This document shows, in pieces, positions 22,101-34,816 of a stretch of 64,000 bases of DNA. The first letter of the stretch is position 1, and the number at the start of each line of letters is the position of its first letter. This DNA comes from Chlorella sorokiniana (Eukaryota; Chlorophyta; Trebouxiophyceae; Chlorellales; Chlorellaceae), in the NCBI GenBank assembly GCA_025917655.1, contig CP084613.1, positions 1,550,001 to 1,614,000 of the forward strand. Reading direction: 5' to 3'. Made by a program: the position numbers and the translations under genes. Below the pieces are notes generated by a model. It ran no database searches. It saw only the letters and a program-made list of their open reading frames with translations, and was not told where the DNA came from.

Positions 22101-25100
22101 AGTGTGCGCAGCCAGATGGCGGGCTCCCCCAAGAGAAAAGGCGGTAGCGGTTTACCGCCAAGAGGCAAGGTTTGTGGTGCAGGCACGCCACGGCAGCCAG
22201 CGCGGGCGCACCTGTCCAGTCGCGGCAGCAGCGCGCAGCTGAGCAGGAAGACGCCGCCGAAGAGCGCCAGCACGCCCGCCTTCACGGCGGGGCGGCGCAG
22301 CAGCGGGCGTGCACGTGGCGCATGTAGGCGCGCAGGGCTGGGCCCACACCCACATACCGCTCGTCGTCTGCGGGCGGCGGGGGATACGCCGTGCAGGCGA
22401 CGGGTGCGGAGGCGGAAATCAGCGGGTCGCCCGGAGGCATCAACATCCCCCAAAGAAAGACAGGCCGCTGCTTTGATGGTAGATTGAATTGGTCAGTTGT
22501 CCAGTACTCCACACAACCCCGACACGCTGAGCGGTGTGCCTGGCCATCGCAACGTCGCGGCACTCACCCGTCTGCGCCCCCGCATACGCGTGCCCATACA
22601 CCACCTCCACCTCCTCCTGCACCTCCTCCACCGCCGCCCCCACCCGCCCCTGCCGCCCCGCCGGGTCAGCGGGCCCAGCGCCCGCCCAGCGCCAGCCAGC
22701 TCGTCGACCTCGCTCTCGTACAGCGGCTGGCCGCGGGCCCTGCGTGCATTGAAGGGGGAGGGGGGGCAGCGCAACGTTGTGCGTGCAGAAAGGAGGTGGG
22801 GCATGGGGCTCAAGCTGTGGCACCGCTGGGCGGCAATGAGGTGCAGCCTGGGCCTGGAGCCCGCTCAGCAAGCTGGAGTATACGCCTCTTGACCTCCGTC
22901 AGTCAGCCGACATACAATCGCCCGCCCACCCTCCGTCTCGCCACCTCCTCCTTGCCACCCAGCAGCAGAAAACCCCACAAAGGAGCGCCCCTTCCACCCC
23001 CCGCACACCTGAGGCAGGGCGCGCAGTCGTACCGCCCCTGCTCCAGGCGGCGCGTGTCCAGGGCCAGCAGCGCCACAAACGCGGTAACCTGCAGCAGGAA
23101 GTCCAGCAGTACCGCCAGCGAGGCGCACACTGCAGCGCACAGGGGGCGGGCGCGGGGGGCACATGGGGCAGGCGTAGCGTCAGAGGCGGGCGGCCAAGCC
23201 ACGCGGCCCGGTGTGGCAGGCAGCCATGCGGGGCCGCAGCCCCGCGCTCACCCGCAAAGTTGCGCAGGGCGGGCATGGAGGTCATGGCCCCCAGGCCGAA
23301 AGCAACCACCTCGCAGGAGGCTGGAGGGGGAGGCAAAGGCGGAGCACTTCTCAGCAACCCTGCGAATGAGCGTGCGCAGCTGGGAATACATGCGAACGGT
23401 CATGGGTGCCGCTGCCCCGGTGCCTACCTGCCAGCGTGATGCTGGGCCCCACAGCCGCCAGAGCCAGCCCCAGCCGGTGTGGCAGCGGCAGGCCGACGGG
23501 CTGCTGCTGCAGCGCCGTCGCCAGGATGAACATGTTGTCCACTCCCACTGGAGGGTAAAACAGGGACAGAGTGTGTGTGTGGGTGGGTGTGGTGTGTGTG
23601 TGTGTGTGGGGGCGGGGCTGAATGCCAGAACGGCAAGGCAGGGGCTGCGGGGGCTGGGCTGCAGATGATGCCCAGGAACACAGACAGGCCGGAGTTGAGG
23701 AGGGCCCCCCCCTCCTCACCCGCCAGCACCAGGAAGGGCACCACCTCGGCGATGACCAGCGTGGAGGGCAGCCCCGCCCAGGCGCACAGCCCCTGCGCCC
23801 CCGCCACCGCCCCCGCCACGATCAGCACGCCCCCAGGCCCAGCGCGGCGCGCGAGTGCACCGCAACATCGCGCAGGGAGGGGCGGCGGGGGAAGCGGGCC
23901 AGCGCCGCGGCGATGTAGAGCAGCATGACGAGGTAGGAGAGGAGGACGGTGGGGGCGTCTGGGGGTGGGGGATGGAGGGGGGCATGCAGCTGGGAGAATG
24001 GAGAGGAATCCGCTGGACGGTTTGGGACAAAAGGCGGCTGCCCAGACAGAAGCCTCGTTCCTAAGGGCTTCCCAGGGCCGCATCCGGGGGGTGCCTGACG
24101 GCCAACGACACAGCGCACCCTGCTTGCCGTAGCGTCAGGCAGCCCCCACCTGCGGTGCTCTCCCGCGCCAGTTCATCCTGCACCGAGCGCTCAGCGGAGA
24201 AGGAGAGGCGCAGCCCCGCCCCGCCGCCATGTCTGACAGCCGGCCCCGCGCCAGCTCCACAAACGCGGCCTCCCAGGCCAGAGCCGCGGCCCTGCGGGGC
24301 GAGGGGGTAAGGGGGTTGTAGGTGCAGGCAGAGCCGTGCACTATCACCGAGCTTGCGACGATGCAGGCACCAGCCACGTGCCAAAACCGTGCACGCGCCA
24401 GTGGGTGGCAGCTGCGCGGGGCCGTGGCCTGCCCCCCTGTGCGCAGTCCCCCCTCCCCCACCCAGCGCCAGCATGGCGCCGCGTGCGGGCGCCTGCCCAC
24501 CTGCTGGCGGGGTGGGGGTCCAGGGGGAGGGTGACCAGGAAGGCGGTGGCGTCGGCGGTGAAGTTGCGGAAGGCGGCGGCCTCAGAGGGGAAGCCCCCAG
24601 CACGAGGCGAGGGTCCACGGGGCCTCCAAACGCGGCGCGGCACTGCAAGGCGCAGGGGAGAGGAGCCCTCTGGGTGAGGCGGGCGCGGCCTGTGGGGGGC
24701 GAGCTGTGGTGCGGCCGCCCGGCGCCAGCGCAGCCCTCCCACACACACCCGCCCCCAACCACCGCTCACACGCACATGCACCCACCCCCACCACCGCTCA
24801 CACGCCCATGCACCCACCCTCCCACCTGAGTGGACCAGTGTGAGAAGCAAAACTCGGGGCTGACGCGCACCGGCATGGAGGGGGGCCTGCGGGGCAGGCG
24901 CGGCAGCAGGCCACACAATGAAGCCCGGCAGGCTGGGCAGCAGCACGGGCCGCCACGCAGCGTTGCAGGTTGGGCGGGCAGCGGCGGCGCGGCGGCCCCA
25001 CCATGCTCAAACACGTCGCGGCTCATGCCCCAGTACTGCAGCACGCTCTGCGTGGCGCAGGCGCTGCCCAGCGGGCGCAGGCAGACGTCGGCCAGGGTCA

Positions 25101-27883
25101 CGTCCCAGCTGCCGCCGCCGCCGCCGCCCGCCCCCGGCGGCCCCTCGTAGCTGGCTGTCAGCGCGTCCAGCTCGTCCTGGATGTCAAACAGCAGCCGGAT
25201 GTGGTCGTCTGGGGGAGGAGGGGGATCAGCACAAGGCTGGCAGTGCGAGGTGGGTGGCATGGGAGGGCACAGGGTGCCACCTGGCTCAGCTTTCCAGCCG
25301 CTCGGCACAGGCTCACAGGCTAACCACCAGGCAGCCTTAGAATGCTGGCATCCCCCTTTTGCCCCAGCAGCGCACCCGTCACGATGGCCGGCAGGCCCGA
25401 GGGCGAGGTGGAGGTGGAGTTGGCAGCGGGGGTGGTGCTGAGGATGAGCTGCGTGATGCGGTAGAAGGGGCCAAAGGCGGCCTGCGGGGCAGGGCGCGTG
25501 GCAGGCAGCCCCGCCTGTCGTCACGAGGGCACAACAACTCCATATGGATATCCCCTCCCACTCACCACACCCCCCGCCCCCCCACACACACACAGCCCGC
25601 CTCCCAGGGCCCACCTCGTACGCCGCCTTCTCCTGGGCCGCCTGCGAGCCGGGCCCCACCCACAGCGCCTGAGGGTCGCTCACCACCCTGCGGCGGTGTG
25701 ACGTGCGCTCATTTGTTTGCTGTTCATGCCTTTGTTTGCTGGGGGAGGGGGGCCGGACGAGGCACCCTGGCCCCACGCGGCACAGGCGGCGCAGCGGTGT
25801 GGGTGTGAGCGCCGCCCCTGCCCGCTTCACGCCCCGCCCGGCCTGCCAGCCAGCGGTGCGCGGCCGCCCTCGCCCGCCCGCACCTGAGGCGCGTCAGCCC
25901 GCTGCGCAGGCGCCCACCAGCACCAGGCTGAGCCCCAGCACCAGGGCGGGGCGGGCGGCGCAGGCGCGGCCCAGGCGGAAGAAGGAGCGGCGCAGCAGCT
26001 GCTCCGCGGCGGGCCACTGCAGCAGCTCCTGCCCCGCCTCCGCCTCCCCCGCCTTGGCGCCGTCGGCCACCTCGATCTCGCTGCCGCCCCGCCCCCCGCC
26101 TCCTCCACCAGCACCAGCGGCTGGGTGAGGTCGTCGCTGCCGCTGCCTGCTGAGCCGGCTGGCCGGGAGCGCGGCGCCCCGGCGCCACACGCGGGCGGGC
26201 CTGCCACCCGTCCCCTTGCTCCTCCAGCTGCCGCCGCGACTGCGCCACCACCAGCGGCAGGCATGCCAGCAGTCCCAGGTAGAGGGCGGCCAGCGACAGG
26301 TCGGCGCAGGTCAGGCTGGTGGTGCCCACCGCTGGGCAGCCCGCGGGCTCGGGGGGGCGGCGGCGGCGGCGGCGGCTGGCAGCCCGCGGCGGCGGGGCAG
26401 TCCCCGCAGGAGCAGGCCAGCACGCCCTCGCCGCACGACGGGATGCTGCTGTTCAGGGGGCCACCTCGCCTGCGGGGCACAGCAGCCGCCCGAGGGAGGC
26501 TCGCAGGCAGGCGGGGCATGCAGCGTGCCGCAGCAAGCCACAGCAAAATCGCGCCAAGCCCAGGCTGCCTTGCAGAGTTCTGCCACAGGCCCCACGCGGG
26601 CCCCCACCCACCCGGCGCCTCGTCCTCTGGTGGGAAGTTCATCTGGAAGGGGGCGCCGGTGGGCGGGAAGCGCTTGTCCTTCACCAGGCCGAGGAAGTCA
26701 AACCACTGCTGGAAGTCGGTGGCGCCGCTGCAACACACGGCCAGCGACCCAGCCCAGCAGTGAGCAACGCAGCCGCCGCGCTGCTCCTCACTCGCAACAA
26801 GGATGCGCGGCGCCCTGAGCGGCCGCACTTGCACCACAGCACAGCGGATCCCACTGTGCGCTGCCCAAGCAAGCCCTGCCCCTCCCAAGGCGATGCAGGT
26901 GCACAGCCTGCTCACCCCCCACAAAGGTCATGGCCCGCTGGTTGGCCACAGGGTAGACGACGTCCTTGCAGGAATTGTAGAAACGCTCGCCAAAGGAGGC
27001 TAAAAGCGGGGGCGGGGGGGGCGCGAAGGCACACAGCAGCAATGAACATCCGCCCAGTCGGCCTGCTGCAGGTGCCGCAGCCCCGGCACGAACCCAGGCA
27101 GGCGGCCGCCCCACCCGCAACATAGAAGTCGGCCTCTTCGATGGCGGTGGCCCCTGTATCGGGCGCCGGCTGCACCGCCGTCACGTTGGCGTAGGCGGCT
27201 TGGTCTGGGGAGCAGGTGAGCAGGCAGAAGAAGTGCTTGAAGTTGTGGTTGCAGGCGGGGCAGCCCACCAGGAAGATGGAGGCCACCTGGATCTGCGCAG
27301 AGGAGGAGGGCGGTGCGTGCGGGTCGGGCCAGGGCTGGCACAGCAAAGCCGGGCTGCAGCCAGCGGGGTGCTGCCCGCGCGCCCCTTGCCGCCTCCGCCC
27401 CACCAGCATGTTGCCCCTGGTCACCCGCGCCCGACCCAGGCCCACCTGCGCCTGCAGCTGGTCCAGCTGCTCCTCCGTGCAGCAGAAGCGGTCGCCCCCA
27501 CATCTTCCGCCAGCTGCGGGCACACCGTGTGCAGCTTCTGCAGCGCTGTGCCGTTGAGCGGCTGGGCCTCGATGTTGGTAGCGCAGCTGAGCGGGTCGCC
27601 GTCTGCGCGGTGGCCGCAGATGCCGTACGTGGCGCAGAAACCAGGCTCGTGGATCAGGGTGCGCCAATCATCATCACCATCATCCACAGCTTGGCACCTG
27701 CATGCAATGCAGGGAGGAGGGCGACTTCAATCGGCCGACCACGCCGTCAAGGCGGGGAGCAGCGACGGCAGGGGTCCCCCACCTGGCGCTTGCCACGAAC
27801 AACAGCAAGGCTGAGATCACTAATAACGTTCTCGAGACGTGCTCCAAGCGCAGGGCTCGGCTGGAGGCCCTCGTCTCCCGCAT
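19157..27883 (-). CDS. NPC1: NPC1-like intracellular sterol transporter
   Basis: Multi-pass endolysosomal sterol transporter of the NPC1/RND family. Twenty-seven exons, first 27783-27883 (signal peptide, MRETRASSRALRLEHVSRTL then a hydrophobic core), last 19157-19549. N-terminal Cys-rich domain: PGFCATYGICGHRADGDPL, GDRFCCTEEQLDQLQAQ, CPACNHNFKHFFCLLTCSPD. Middle: VVSDPQALWVGPGSQAAQEK and ACATQSVLQYWGMSRDVFEH. Sterol-sensing domain: GLPSTLVIAEVVPFLVLA, VGVDNMFILATALQQ, LLDFLLQVTAFVALLALDTR. Second luminal loop: PEIPQCCREFANGTRC. C-terminus: LVNLVMSLGIGVEFCAHLVH, IFEVYYFRMYGALVVLGAAH. Several single missing G/C bases (about 27500, 26457, 26348, 26090, 20590). The intron after 21436 is GC-AG. 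Divergent from UPB1. Confidence 0.95.
20153..20170. repeat. TG/CA repeat next to an NPC1 acceptor
   Basis: (TG)n on plus; on the coding strand a (CA)n tract runs straight into the CAG acceptor of the exon starting at 20151. Confidence 0.8.
23571..23608. repeat. TG/CA repeat upstream of an NPC1 acceptor
   Basis: Interrupted (GT)n on plus; on the coding strand (CA)n lies about 25 bases before the acceptor of the VGVDNMFIL exon (upper end 23547). Confidence 0.85.
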
Positions 27884-28158
27884 CGCGCCTCCCGATCAGA
27901 AAACTGTGGGGCTGCAGGCTCTGCAGGTCATTCGGATATGATTTTTACTGATGAATTGGGTATTTTGAAGTTTGCCTGACCGCTTTTTGCCAGAGAAGGA
28001 TAGCCTTCTTGTCGCAGCAGCCACCGCAGGTGGTTCTCAGCGGCGCCAAACCACAATGCCGTTGCATTATCTTGCTGTGCATGTTCCCCCAATTGTTGGT
28101 CATCCCCGAGAAGTGGCTGTACCTCTTGCTAGTTGGCTAGGGCACCACTGCCGTAGCC
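27884..28158. promoter_or_regulatory. Divergent promoter region NPC1 / UPB1
   Basis: 275 bp between the two ATGs, AT-richer than the flanking coding DNA. It must serve both genes; no defined element recognised. Confidence 0.5.
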
Positions 28159-30246
28159 ATGACCGCTGAACCTGCAGCCAACGGCGTGTCGACAGAGCCA
28201 GTAGATGATGACGGCAGCTTAGGAGGGTTCGAGTCCTTGGAAAAGCTGTTGCAGGTGCTCAGATCGCAAGATAGCGTCGCAAAACGTGCTTTCAGCTCCT
28301 GTGATGATTTTACCCGATTGAGAAACATATGCAGCATCTGCAACCGGCATCCCGCCACCGCAGCCGTCCAAGCATACCACCGCTGCTGCTGCCGCCTACC
28401 CGCCTCCCCACGCCTCCCCACACTCCCTCATTCGTCCGTCAGTGCCCGTCTGCACTGCAGGAGTATGTCCCGGCAGACAAGTTGGCCCACGTACAGCGCG
28501 TATTGTACGGTTGGAATTGTGGCAAGCCGGTCGCCGCAGTGTCGCTGGCACCAGAGCTGCTCAAGCAGGCTGCAGCTGGCGGCTTCGACCTGCAGGCCTA
28601 CCGTTTTGATGCAGCGCCCGAGCAGCTGCGGGCGCCGCGAAGTGTGCGCGTGGGCCTGGTGCAGCACGGCATTGTTGAGCCCACCACGGCTCCGTTTGCT
28701 GAGCAGCGGCAGGTATAGTAGAGGGGCACGCAGGAAGGGAATGGGGCTGGTCCATGGTGTGATATGCTCTGATCTGTCCGTGTTGGGCCCCATTGCTGCA
28801 CCCCTGCAGGCAGTTTTTGACCGCGTGAGGCAGCTCATCAATGCGGCAGGGGAAGCGGGGGTGCAGGTGCTGTGCCTGCAGGAAGCTTGGCACATGCCCT
28901 TTGCCTTCTGCACTCGAGAAAAGGCGTGGTGCGAGTTTGCAGAGCCCGTGCACAGCGGCCCCTCCACGCGGCTGTGCCAGGAGCTGGCCCGCAAGTATGG
29001 CATGGTAGGGGCTGGCGCAGCGCTTCAGGACGACGCTGCACCTGTTCACTGTTGCGTTGCGCCTGGGGCCGCCCAGCCGTGCCCGGTGGCACACTTGCTG
29101 CTGCCTGCGGCCACCGCAGGTGATCATCAGCCCCATTCTGGAGCGTGACGAGGCGCATGGGGACACAATCTGGAACACGGCGGTGGTGGTGGGCGCCGGC
29201 GGCAACGTCATCGGCTTCCACCGCAAGAACCACATCCCACGCGTCGGCGACTTCAACGAGAGCACGTACTACATGGTGAGGCCAGGAGGGGAGCGCAATG
29301 GCGCCGCAGGAATGCCATGAGGTCCCAACAGCGACACCAAGCTGCTTGCAACCTGAAGCTGCCTGGACTTGATCGAGCTTCTCTCCCTGTCACCCTCAGG
29401 AGGGTAACACGGGGCACCCGGTGTTTGAAACCGCGTACGGCAAGATAGGCGTCAACATCTGCTACGGGCGGTGAGGCTCTGAGGTTGGCGTGCCATCTGC
29501 GTGCCGCCCTGAAGCCAACATTGCAGGGCCCCTGGCGCTGAGCGCCCCTGGCCCCCGCCCCACCCTCCTCACCCCGCCTTGCAGGCACCACCCCATGAAC
29601 TGGCAGGGCTTTGGGCTCAACGGCGCCGAGATCGTGTTCAACCCCAGCGCCACTGTGGGGCAGCTGTCAGAGCCCATGTGGCCCGTGGAGGCGCGCAACG
29701 CGGCCATCGCCAACAGGTAGCCTGCCGCGCCCGTCCGCGCCCGGCCCCCCGTTGTAGCATCTCTGCAGTGCACTCACCGCGAGACCCCGCCCCGCCCTGC
29801 ACGGCTCCCCCACCCCCGCCAGCTACTACGTGGCCGCCATCAACCGCGTGGGCACCGAGCGCTTCCCAACGCCTTCACCAGCGGCGACGGCGCCCCGCCC
29901 ACAACGACTTTGGCCACTTCTACGGCAGCAGCTACGTCGCCGCGCCCGACGCCAGCCGCAGCCCGTCCCTGGCGCGCAGCAGGGACGGCCTGCTGGTCGC
30001 GGACCTGGACCTCAACCTCTGCCAGCAGGTGGGCACAGGGTGCGGTCGGGGTGCAGCTTGTTGAGCGAAGCCAAGCAAGCCGGTGACCATGTCCTTGGCG
30101 CGTCAACCCCCTCCCGCCCCTCTGTGCAGCTGCGGGACAAGTGGGGCTTCCGCATGACGGCGAGGTACGACATGTACGCGCAGCAGCTGGCCGACTATGT
30201 GCGCCACGACTTCCAGCCGCACATCATTCGGGACCCCGCCCTGTGA
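28159..30246 (+). CDS. UPB1: Beta-ureidopropionase (beta-alanine synthase)
   Basis: Nitrilase-superfamily amidohydrolase that converts N-carbamoyl-beta-alanine to beta-alanine, CO2 and ammonia, the last step of reductive pyrimidine breakdown (plant PYD3). Eight exons: 28159-28254, 28461-28712, 28810-29004, 29120-29275, 29400-29470, 29585-29716, 29823-30028, 30130-30246; about 408 aa, near the family's 384-408. Catalytic triad: Glu in [17 protein letters not shown], Lys in [19 protein letters not shown], Cys in [14 protein letters not shown]. Further matches: [61 protein letters not shown]. Two single missing C bases in exon 7 (about 29866 and 29898). The start gives an N-terminal extension rich in Asp/Gly. 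Divergent from NPC1, followed in tandem by an aldehyde dehydrogenase. Confidence 0.96.
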
Positions 30247-30299
30247 GTGTTGGGCCCAGCGGCCCCGATGCGGAGCAAAGCGACACAGCAGGCTCTGCT

Positions 30300-30304
30300 T
30301 GTAA
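30300..30304 (+). terminator. TGTAA polyadenylation signal of UPB1
   Basis: TGTAA 54 bases after the UPB1 stop; further copies lie near 30343 and 30424. Fits the chlorophyte poly(A) signal. Confidence 0.5.
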
Positions 30305-31108
30305 GGACAACTGCGCTGCGTTGCATCATAGCCAGCCACCTTGTAAGGTCCCTTACCATCCAAAGCGGCAGGCACAGGGTCTGGGCTGCTTGTCCAGATC
30401 TGTCGACGGCCCTGCTGTCGTATTGTAATTGCGAATGGTTGCCGGGTGCTTTTGGATCGCTCCTTAATTCATACAACAACTGTGATCAAGCCGCAGAACT
30501 GTACCTGGGCTGTGCTAAGGACAAGGAGGCTGCTGGGTGAGCAGGAGCGTCCGCCGCTGCATGCAGCTTGGCTGCTGGGTGGAGCTGCTCCAGGGGGATC
30601 AACTTGTGAGATGGCCTTCCAGGGCTGCTCACGCCATCTGTGTGCTGGACTTGATGGGGTGAAAGAGGCAGCTGCTGTCAGCATGTTGCCTCCCTGCAGG
30701 CAGGTTCCTATGATGTGTAGGCGCCAGTCGTGCAGCACTGATAGGAAAACACGAGGCACTTCCAATGGTGCACCTGGCCAGGAAGTGCTATTTCGTCAAC
30801 GTCAAGGTTCCCCCAGCAGGGCACTACAACCGTACTGCACTGGAAGCGACCTACTTGATGCGTGGGAGACACGCATTTTGCCTGTTGATTAACTTACGTG
30901 CGTTCTTTGTGGATCATCCCTCGTCGTTTACACTCGAAACTCTACTTACTTTACGAATCATGGTGGGCAAAGTCGTGGAGCAAGGCCAGGATTCTGGTAA
31001 TGGCAGGTGGGCAAAATGTGGCATTCCAAGCTGCAGGCTCTGTTCATTTGCCAATCAAGCGCAGGACCCAGCCAGCTCGTTGATCTGATTCCTGGCGTTG
31101 TTGCTAGG
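30305..31108. other. Spacer between UPB1 and ALDH
   Basis: About 800 bp with UPB1 3'UTR and the ALDH promoter/5'UTR. A 107-codon frame at 30765-31088 has no recognisable motif and is not called. In-frame codons continue upstream of the chosen ALDH start to about 31007. Confidence 0.5.
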
Positions 31109-34100
31109 ATGGGCGGTGGTTGCCCGCTGACAGGGCGTGCGACTTTCTCCTCACGCAGCCTTGCTGGCCAAGCTTTTGAGGTGCTGAAGAAGTTGACTCC
31201 CAAGGTTGGTGGGTGCTGCTGATTCATGCAGGGCCTGCAGTCGCCTTGTACAGGCGGTCAGACTGGCATGACATCATGGCTTCATGCTGACTGTGCCTCT
31301 TGCCGCCCACCTTCTCCTGCCCCTGCAGCTGCTCATCAACGGCAAGTTTGTGGATGCAAAGTCGGGCAAGACTTTTGAGGATCTTGATCCACGTACCGGT
31401 AGGCGGGGGTAAGCATGCACTTGAAAGGGGGTGGCGGACAGCCTGAGCCAGCTGTCTGCCTGGAGATGGCCAGCCACTGCGCCAGGGCTGGGCCGGGCAG
31501 ACCTTTGGCTCAAGTTCCTGGTTGAAAGAGCCTATCAGGAACCCGCTGCAGGCGAGAAGCTTGCAGTTGTTGCTGAGGCGCAGGCAGAGGATGTTGACCG
31601 GGCTGTGCAGGCTGCCAAGAAGGTGGGGAGGCACCCTGCGCTAGTTGTGCGCCAAACCGTTGTCTGCTTGGCTGCACCACAAAAAATGAAGCGACTCAAT
31701 CTGACCTGCCTGCCCACCCTCAGGCGTATGACGATGGCCCCTGGCCACGCATGACGGCTGACGCAAGGGGGCGTGTGCTGTGCCGCCTGGCCGACCTGAT
31801 TGAGGTGGGTCTAACGAGGGCTTGGCAGTTTGCCCTTGACAGGCTGAAAGTGGGCCGCAGAGGTAGTAAAGGCTAGGCCTGCCCACCCAACGCGACCAAC
31901 CCAGCCGTTTCCTGCAGGAGCACTGCGAGGAGTTGGCGCTGCTGGAGAGTCTGGACAGTGGCAAGACATTGACGCAGGTGGGGGCTGGGGCAGGAGGGGG
32001 TGCTTGATGTGCAGTGGGATGCATGAACCTCAGCCGGCCGCATGAAACATCCCATCCTGCGCTGCAGACTCGCTCCATCGACGTTCCCGGCACGGCCGCC
32101 CACTTCCGCTATTTTGGCGGCGCATGCGACAAGATCGAGGGTGACATGGGTGGCCGGTGGTTCACCGAGCATGAACTGCACCAGCTGTGGTCCTTCCTTC
32201 TTGTCCGCATGCATTGATGATGTCTTGGCCACGTTTTTGTGAGCCCTCTGCCGACCCTTTTGTTGCTTTCAACCCCATGCCCCCCCCCGCCCCCCACACG
32301 CAGGCGCCACCATCCCCGTGGCCACCGAGGGCTTCACTGCGATGACGCTGCGGGAGCCCATCGGGGTGGCAGGCCAGATCATTCCATGGGTGAGATACCT
32401 GGCACTGGCCCTCGGCAACACCCTCAACTGCGGCTGCCCACCCTTTGGCATGGTCTCCCCCATGCAGAACTTCCCCATCCTAATGGCTGGGTGGAAGCTG
32501 GCACCTGCGCTGGCGGCTGGCTGCACCATTGTGCTCAAGGTACCGTGGATGCATGAGGTGCATGGCCTGCTTGGCCGCCTTGAAGTTGACTTGCCAGGCA
32601 TGTTTCAGGTTCCGCTGGGCCAGAGCAAGCCTCTTGTGTCATCCCTGCTGCCCACAGGTGTCGCAGTACACCCCGCTGAGCGCGCTGCGTCTGGGGAAGC
32701 TGGCGCTGGAGGCGGGGGTGCCTCCCGGCGTCGTCAACATCTTGCCGGGTGGGCGGCGTGGGCAGCCCTTTGTCTGCAAGGCGTGAATCGGCGGAACCAG
32801 AGCAAAGGCAAAGTGTGTAGGCACAGCATGATCCATGCACAGCTGACTTGTGGCCGGTGCTCCCTGCAGGCAAGGGCAGCGTGTGCGGCGACGCCATCAC
32901 CGCCCACCCCCACATCGACAAGGTTGCCTTCACCGGCTCCACCTCCATTGGCAAGATGATCATGGAAGGTGGGCTGTCGAGGGCGGGGGCTGCATACCGT
33001 GCACGTTGTGCACCGCGTGATGCTTCAAGAGCGAGTGCAGCATGCTTGGCCACCACGTGCCCCGTCGCGCCTGCCTGGTCACCACGCGCTGCCCGCCCTC
33101 TTCGCTGCCAGGCGCGTCCAAGGGACTGAAGCCTGTGAGTCTGGAGCTGGGCGGCAACAGCCCGGTGGTGGTGTGCGACGACGCCGACCTGGATGCCGCG
33201 GTGCAGGGCGCACACGAGGCCCTCTTCTTCAACATGGTGCGCGGCGGCGGCGGCGAGCGCGGGGTGGCCGGGTGCAGGGCAGTAGATATCACGAAGTGCT
33301 CCCGCTGGCAAGCTAGCGCCACATGCCCCCAACGCCACCCCCATGCAGGGCCAGGCCTGCGAGTGCGGAGCGCGCCTGTTTGTGCAGGAGGGCGTTTACG
33401 ACGAGTTTGTGCGCCGCTCGGTGGAGCTGGCCAAGAAGCGCAAGGTTGGGCGGGGAGGAGAGGTGGCCAGCAGGTCTTGCAAGCTCCCTGCAGGCTAATT
33501 GTTGAGACTGCTAGTGGCCAGCTCAGCTTGGGTTTCGACCTCCCCTGCCTGCGCAGGTTGGCGATCCCTTTGACGAGACCGCGGCCCAGGGCCCGCTGGT
33601 GTCGCAGGTAAGGAGGCTCATCATGCCCACCCCACCCCCTGCATTGTTTTTTTTTTTTTTTTGGTGGGGCCATGAGTTCACATCCCTCGCACCTCCCCCT
33701 TCCTGCCTGCTTGCAGAAGCAGCTGGACAAGGTGCTCAAGTATGTGGAGCTGGGCAAGAAGGAGGGTGAGGCGGAAGGGTGGCAGAGTGGCAGGGCCTTG
33801 CACCGTTTCCCAGCCTCCATGTTCGACACCTGGACTGGTTGCACTCTTTCCCGGGCAGGAGCAAAGTTGGGGTGTGGCGGCGGTCGTTGGGGCGAGAACG
33901 GCTTCTTCATTGAGCCCACCGTGTTTTACGACGTCACCGATGACATGGACATCGCCAGGTGGGGGTGCGCATGCATGCCCTGCAAGTCAGTGTGCCCACA
34001 TCTTCGAGACACTTATGCTGCTGTCGTCTTGCAGGGACGAAATTTTTGGGCCTGTCCAGGTGATGAGACACTTTGTCGAGAGTTATGCTAAGGGTGTTCT

Positions 34101-34664
34101 CTGCTTGAGGGAGGTCGATCAGACTCAACTGCCCCGCACCAAGTCCCTCCCTGTGCTCCCCATTCCCAGGTCATCCTGCCCTTCAAGACCATAGATGAGG
34201 TGAGGCACACTGAATGCTGCCAGGAGAAAGAGAGCATCTCTCACCCCCGTGGCTGCCCCCCTGTCATCACCCCCCAAGCAGGTCATCACCCGCGCCAACG
34301 CCACCGAGTACGGGCTGGCCGCTGCCGCCTGGACCCAGAGCCTGGACCGCATGCAGGCGCTCACCCGCGGCATCAAGGCCGGCACCGTCTGGGTGAGGGC
34401 GGCGCGTGCCTGCAGCGGCACAGCCGTGCATGCACAGGCACATTCCCCAGCTCAACGGACCCTTGCGTCCCGTTCCCCTTGCATCGCGCCGAGCAGGTCA
34501 ACACCCACCACATCCTGGACGCCGCGGTGCCCTTTGGCGGCTACAAGCAGTCAGGGTTCGGCAGGGAGCACGGCATGGATGTGCTCTCCCACTACACGCA
34601 GACCAAGTCGGTGTACCTGCCGCTGCCCAAGAGCAAGGAGCAGCGCAGCTGGATCATCATGTGA
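31109..34664 (+). CDS. ALDH2: NAD(P)-dependent aldehyde dehydrogenase, ALDH1/2 class
   Basis: Oxidises aldehydes to acids. Nineteen exons: 31109-31204, 31329-31398, 31552-31622, 31724-31804, 31918-31977, 32068-32140, 32304-32389, 32468-32539, 32658-32748, 32870-32968, 33112-33236, 33349-33444, 33557-33607, 33717-33765, 33859-33958, 34035-34059, 34170-34199, 34282-34392, 34497-34664; 517 aa, uninterrupted. Motifs: [25 protein letters not shown] then [35 protein letters not shown], general base in [13 protein letters not shown], catalytic Cys in [46 protein letters not shown]. The usual QCCCAGSR-like box reads QACECGAR; the nucleophile aligns with its second Cys. The N-terminus ([20 protein letters not shown]) is basic and Ser-rich, possibly a mitochondrial presequence; a longer start is possible. 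The gene needs no frame correction. Confidence 0.95.
33647..33662 (+). repeat. T16 homopolymer in an ALDH intron
   Basis: Sixteen T in a row in the intron between exons 13 and 14, upstream of the acceptor at 33716. Confidence 0.9.
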
Positions 34665-34816
34665 GGCAGTGGCTGAGGGTGCAGGAGCCAATCTTACTAC
34701 CATTCAGCCTCTGCTTTGCTTAGCCGTAGTTATGTGCCTTTAGCATGCATGCCCCATCGGAACATTACGAATTCAAATCTGTACAAAAGGCATACTTGTT
34801 GCTGAGAGAGCTGAGG

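Noticed and set aside
22391-23668. Plus-strand 425-codon open frame
   Set aside because: It lies antisense across several NPC1 exons and introns whose minus-strand translation is clearly conserved.
30765-31088. 107-codon ORF between UPB1 and ALDH
   Set aside because: No motif, start context or splice partner; it most likely lies in UTR or promoter sequence.
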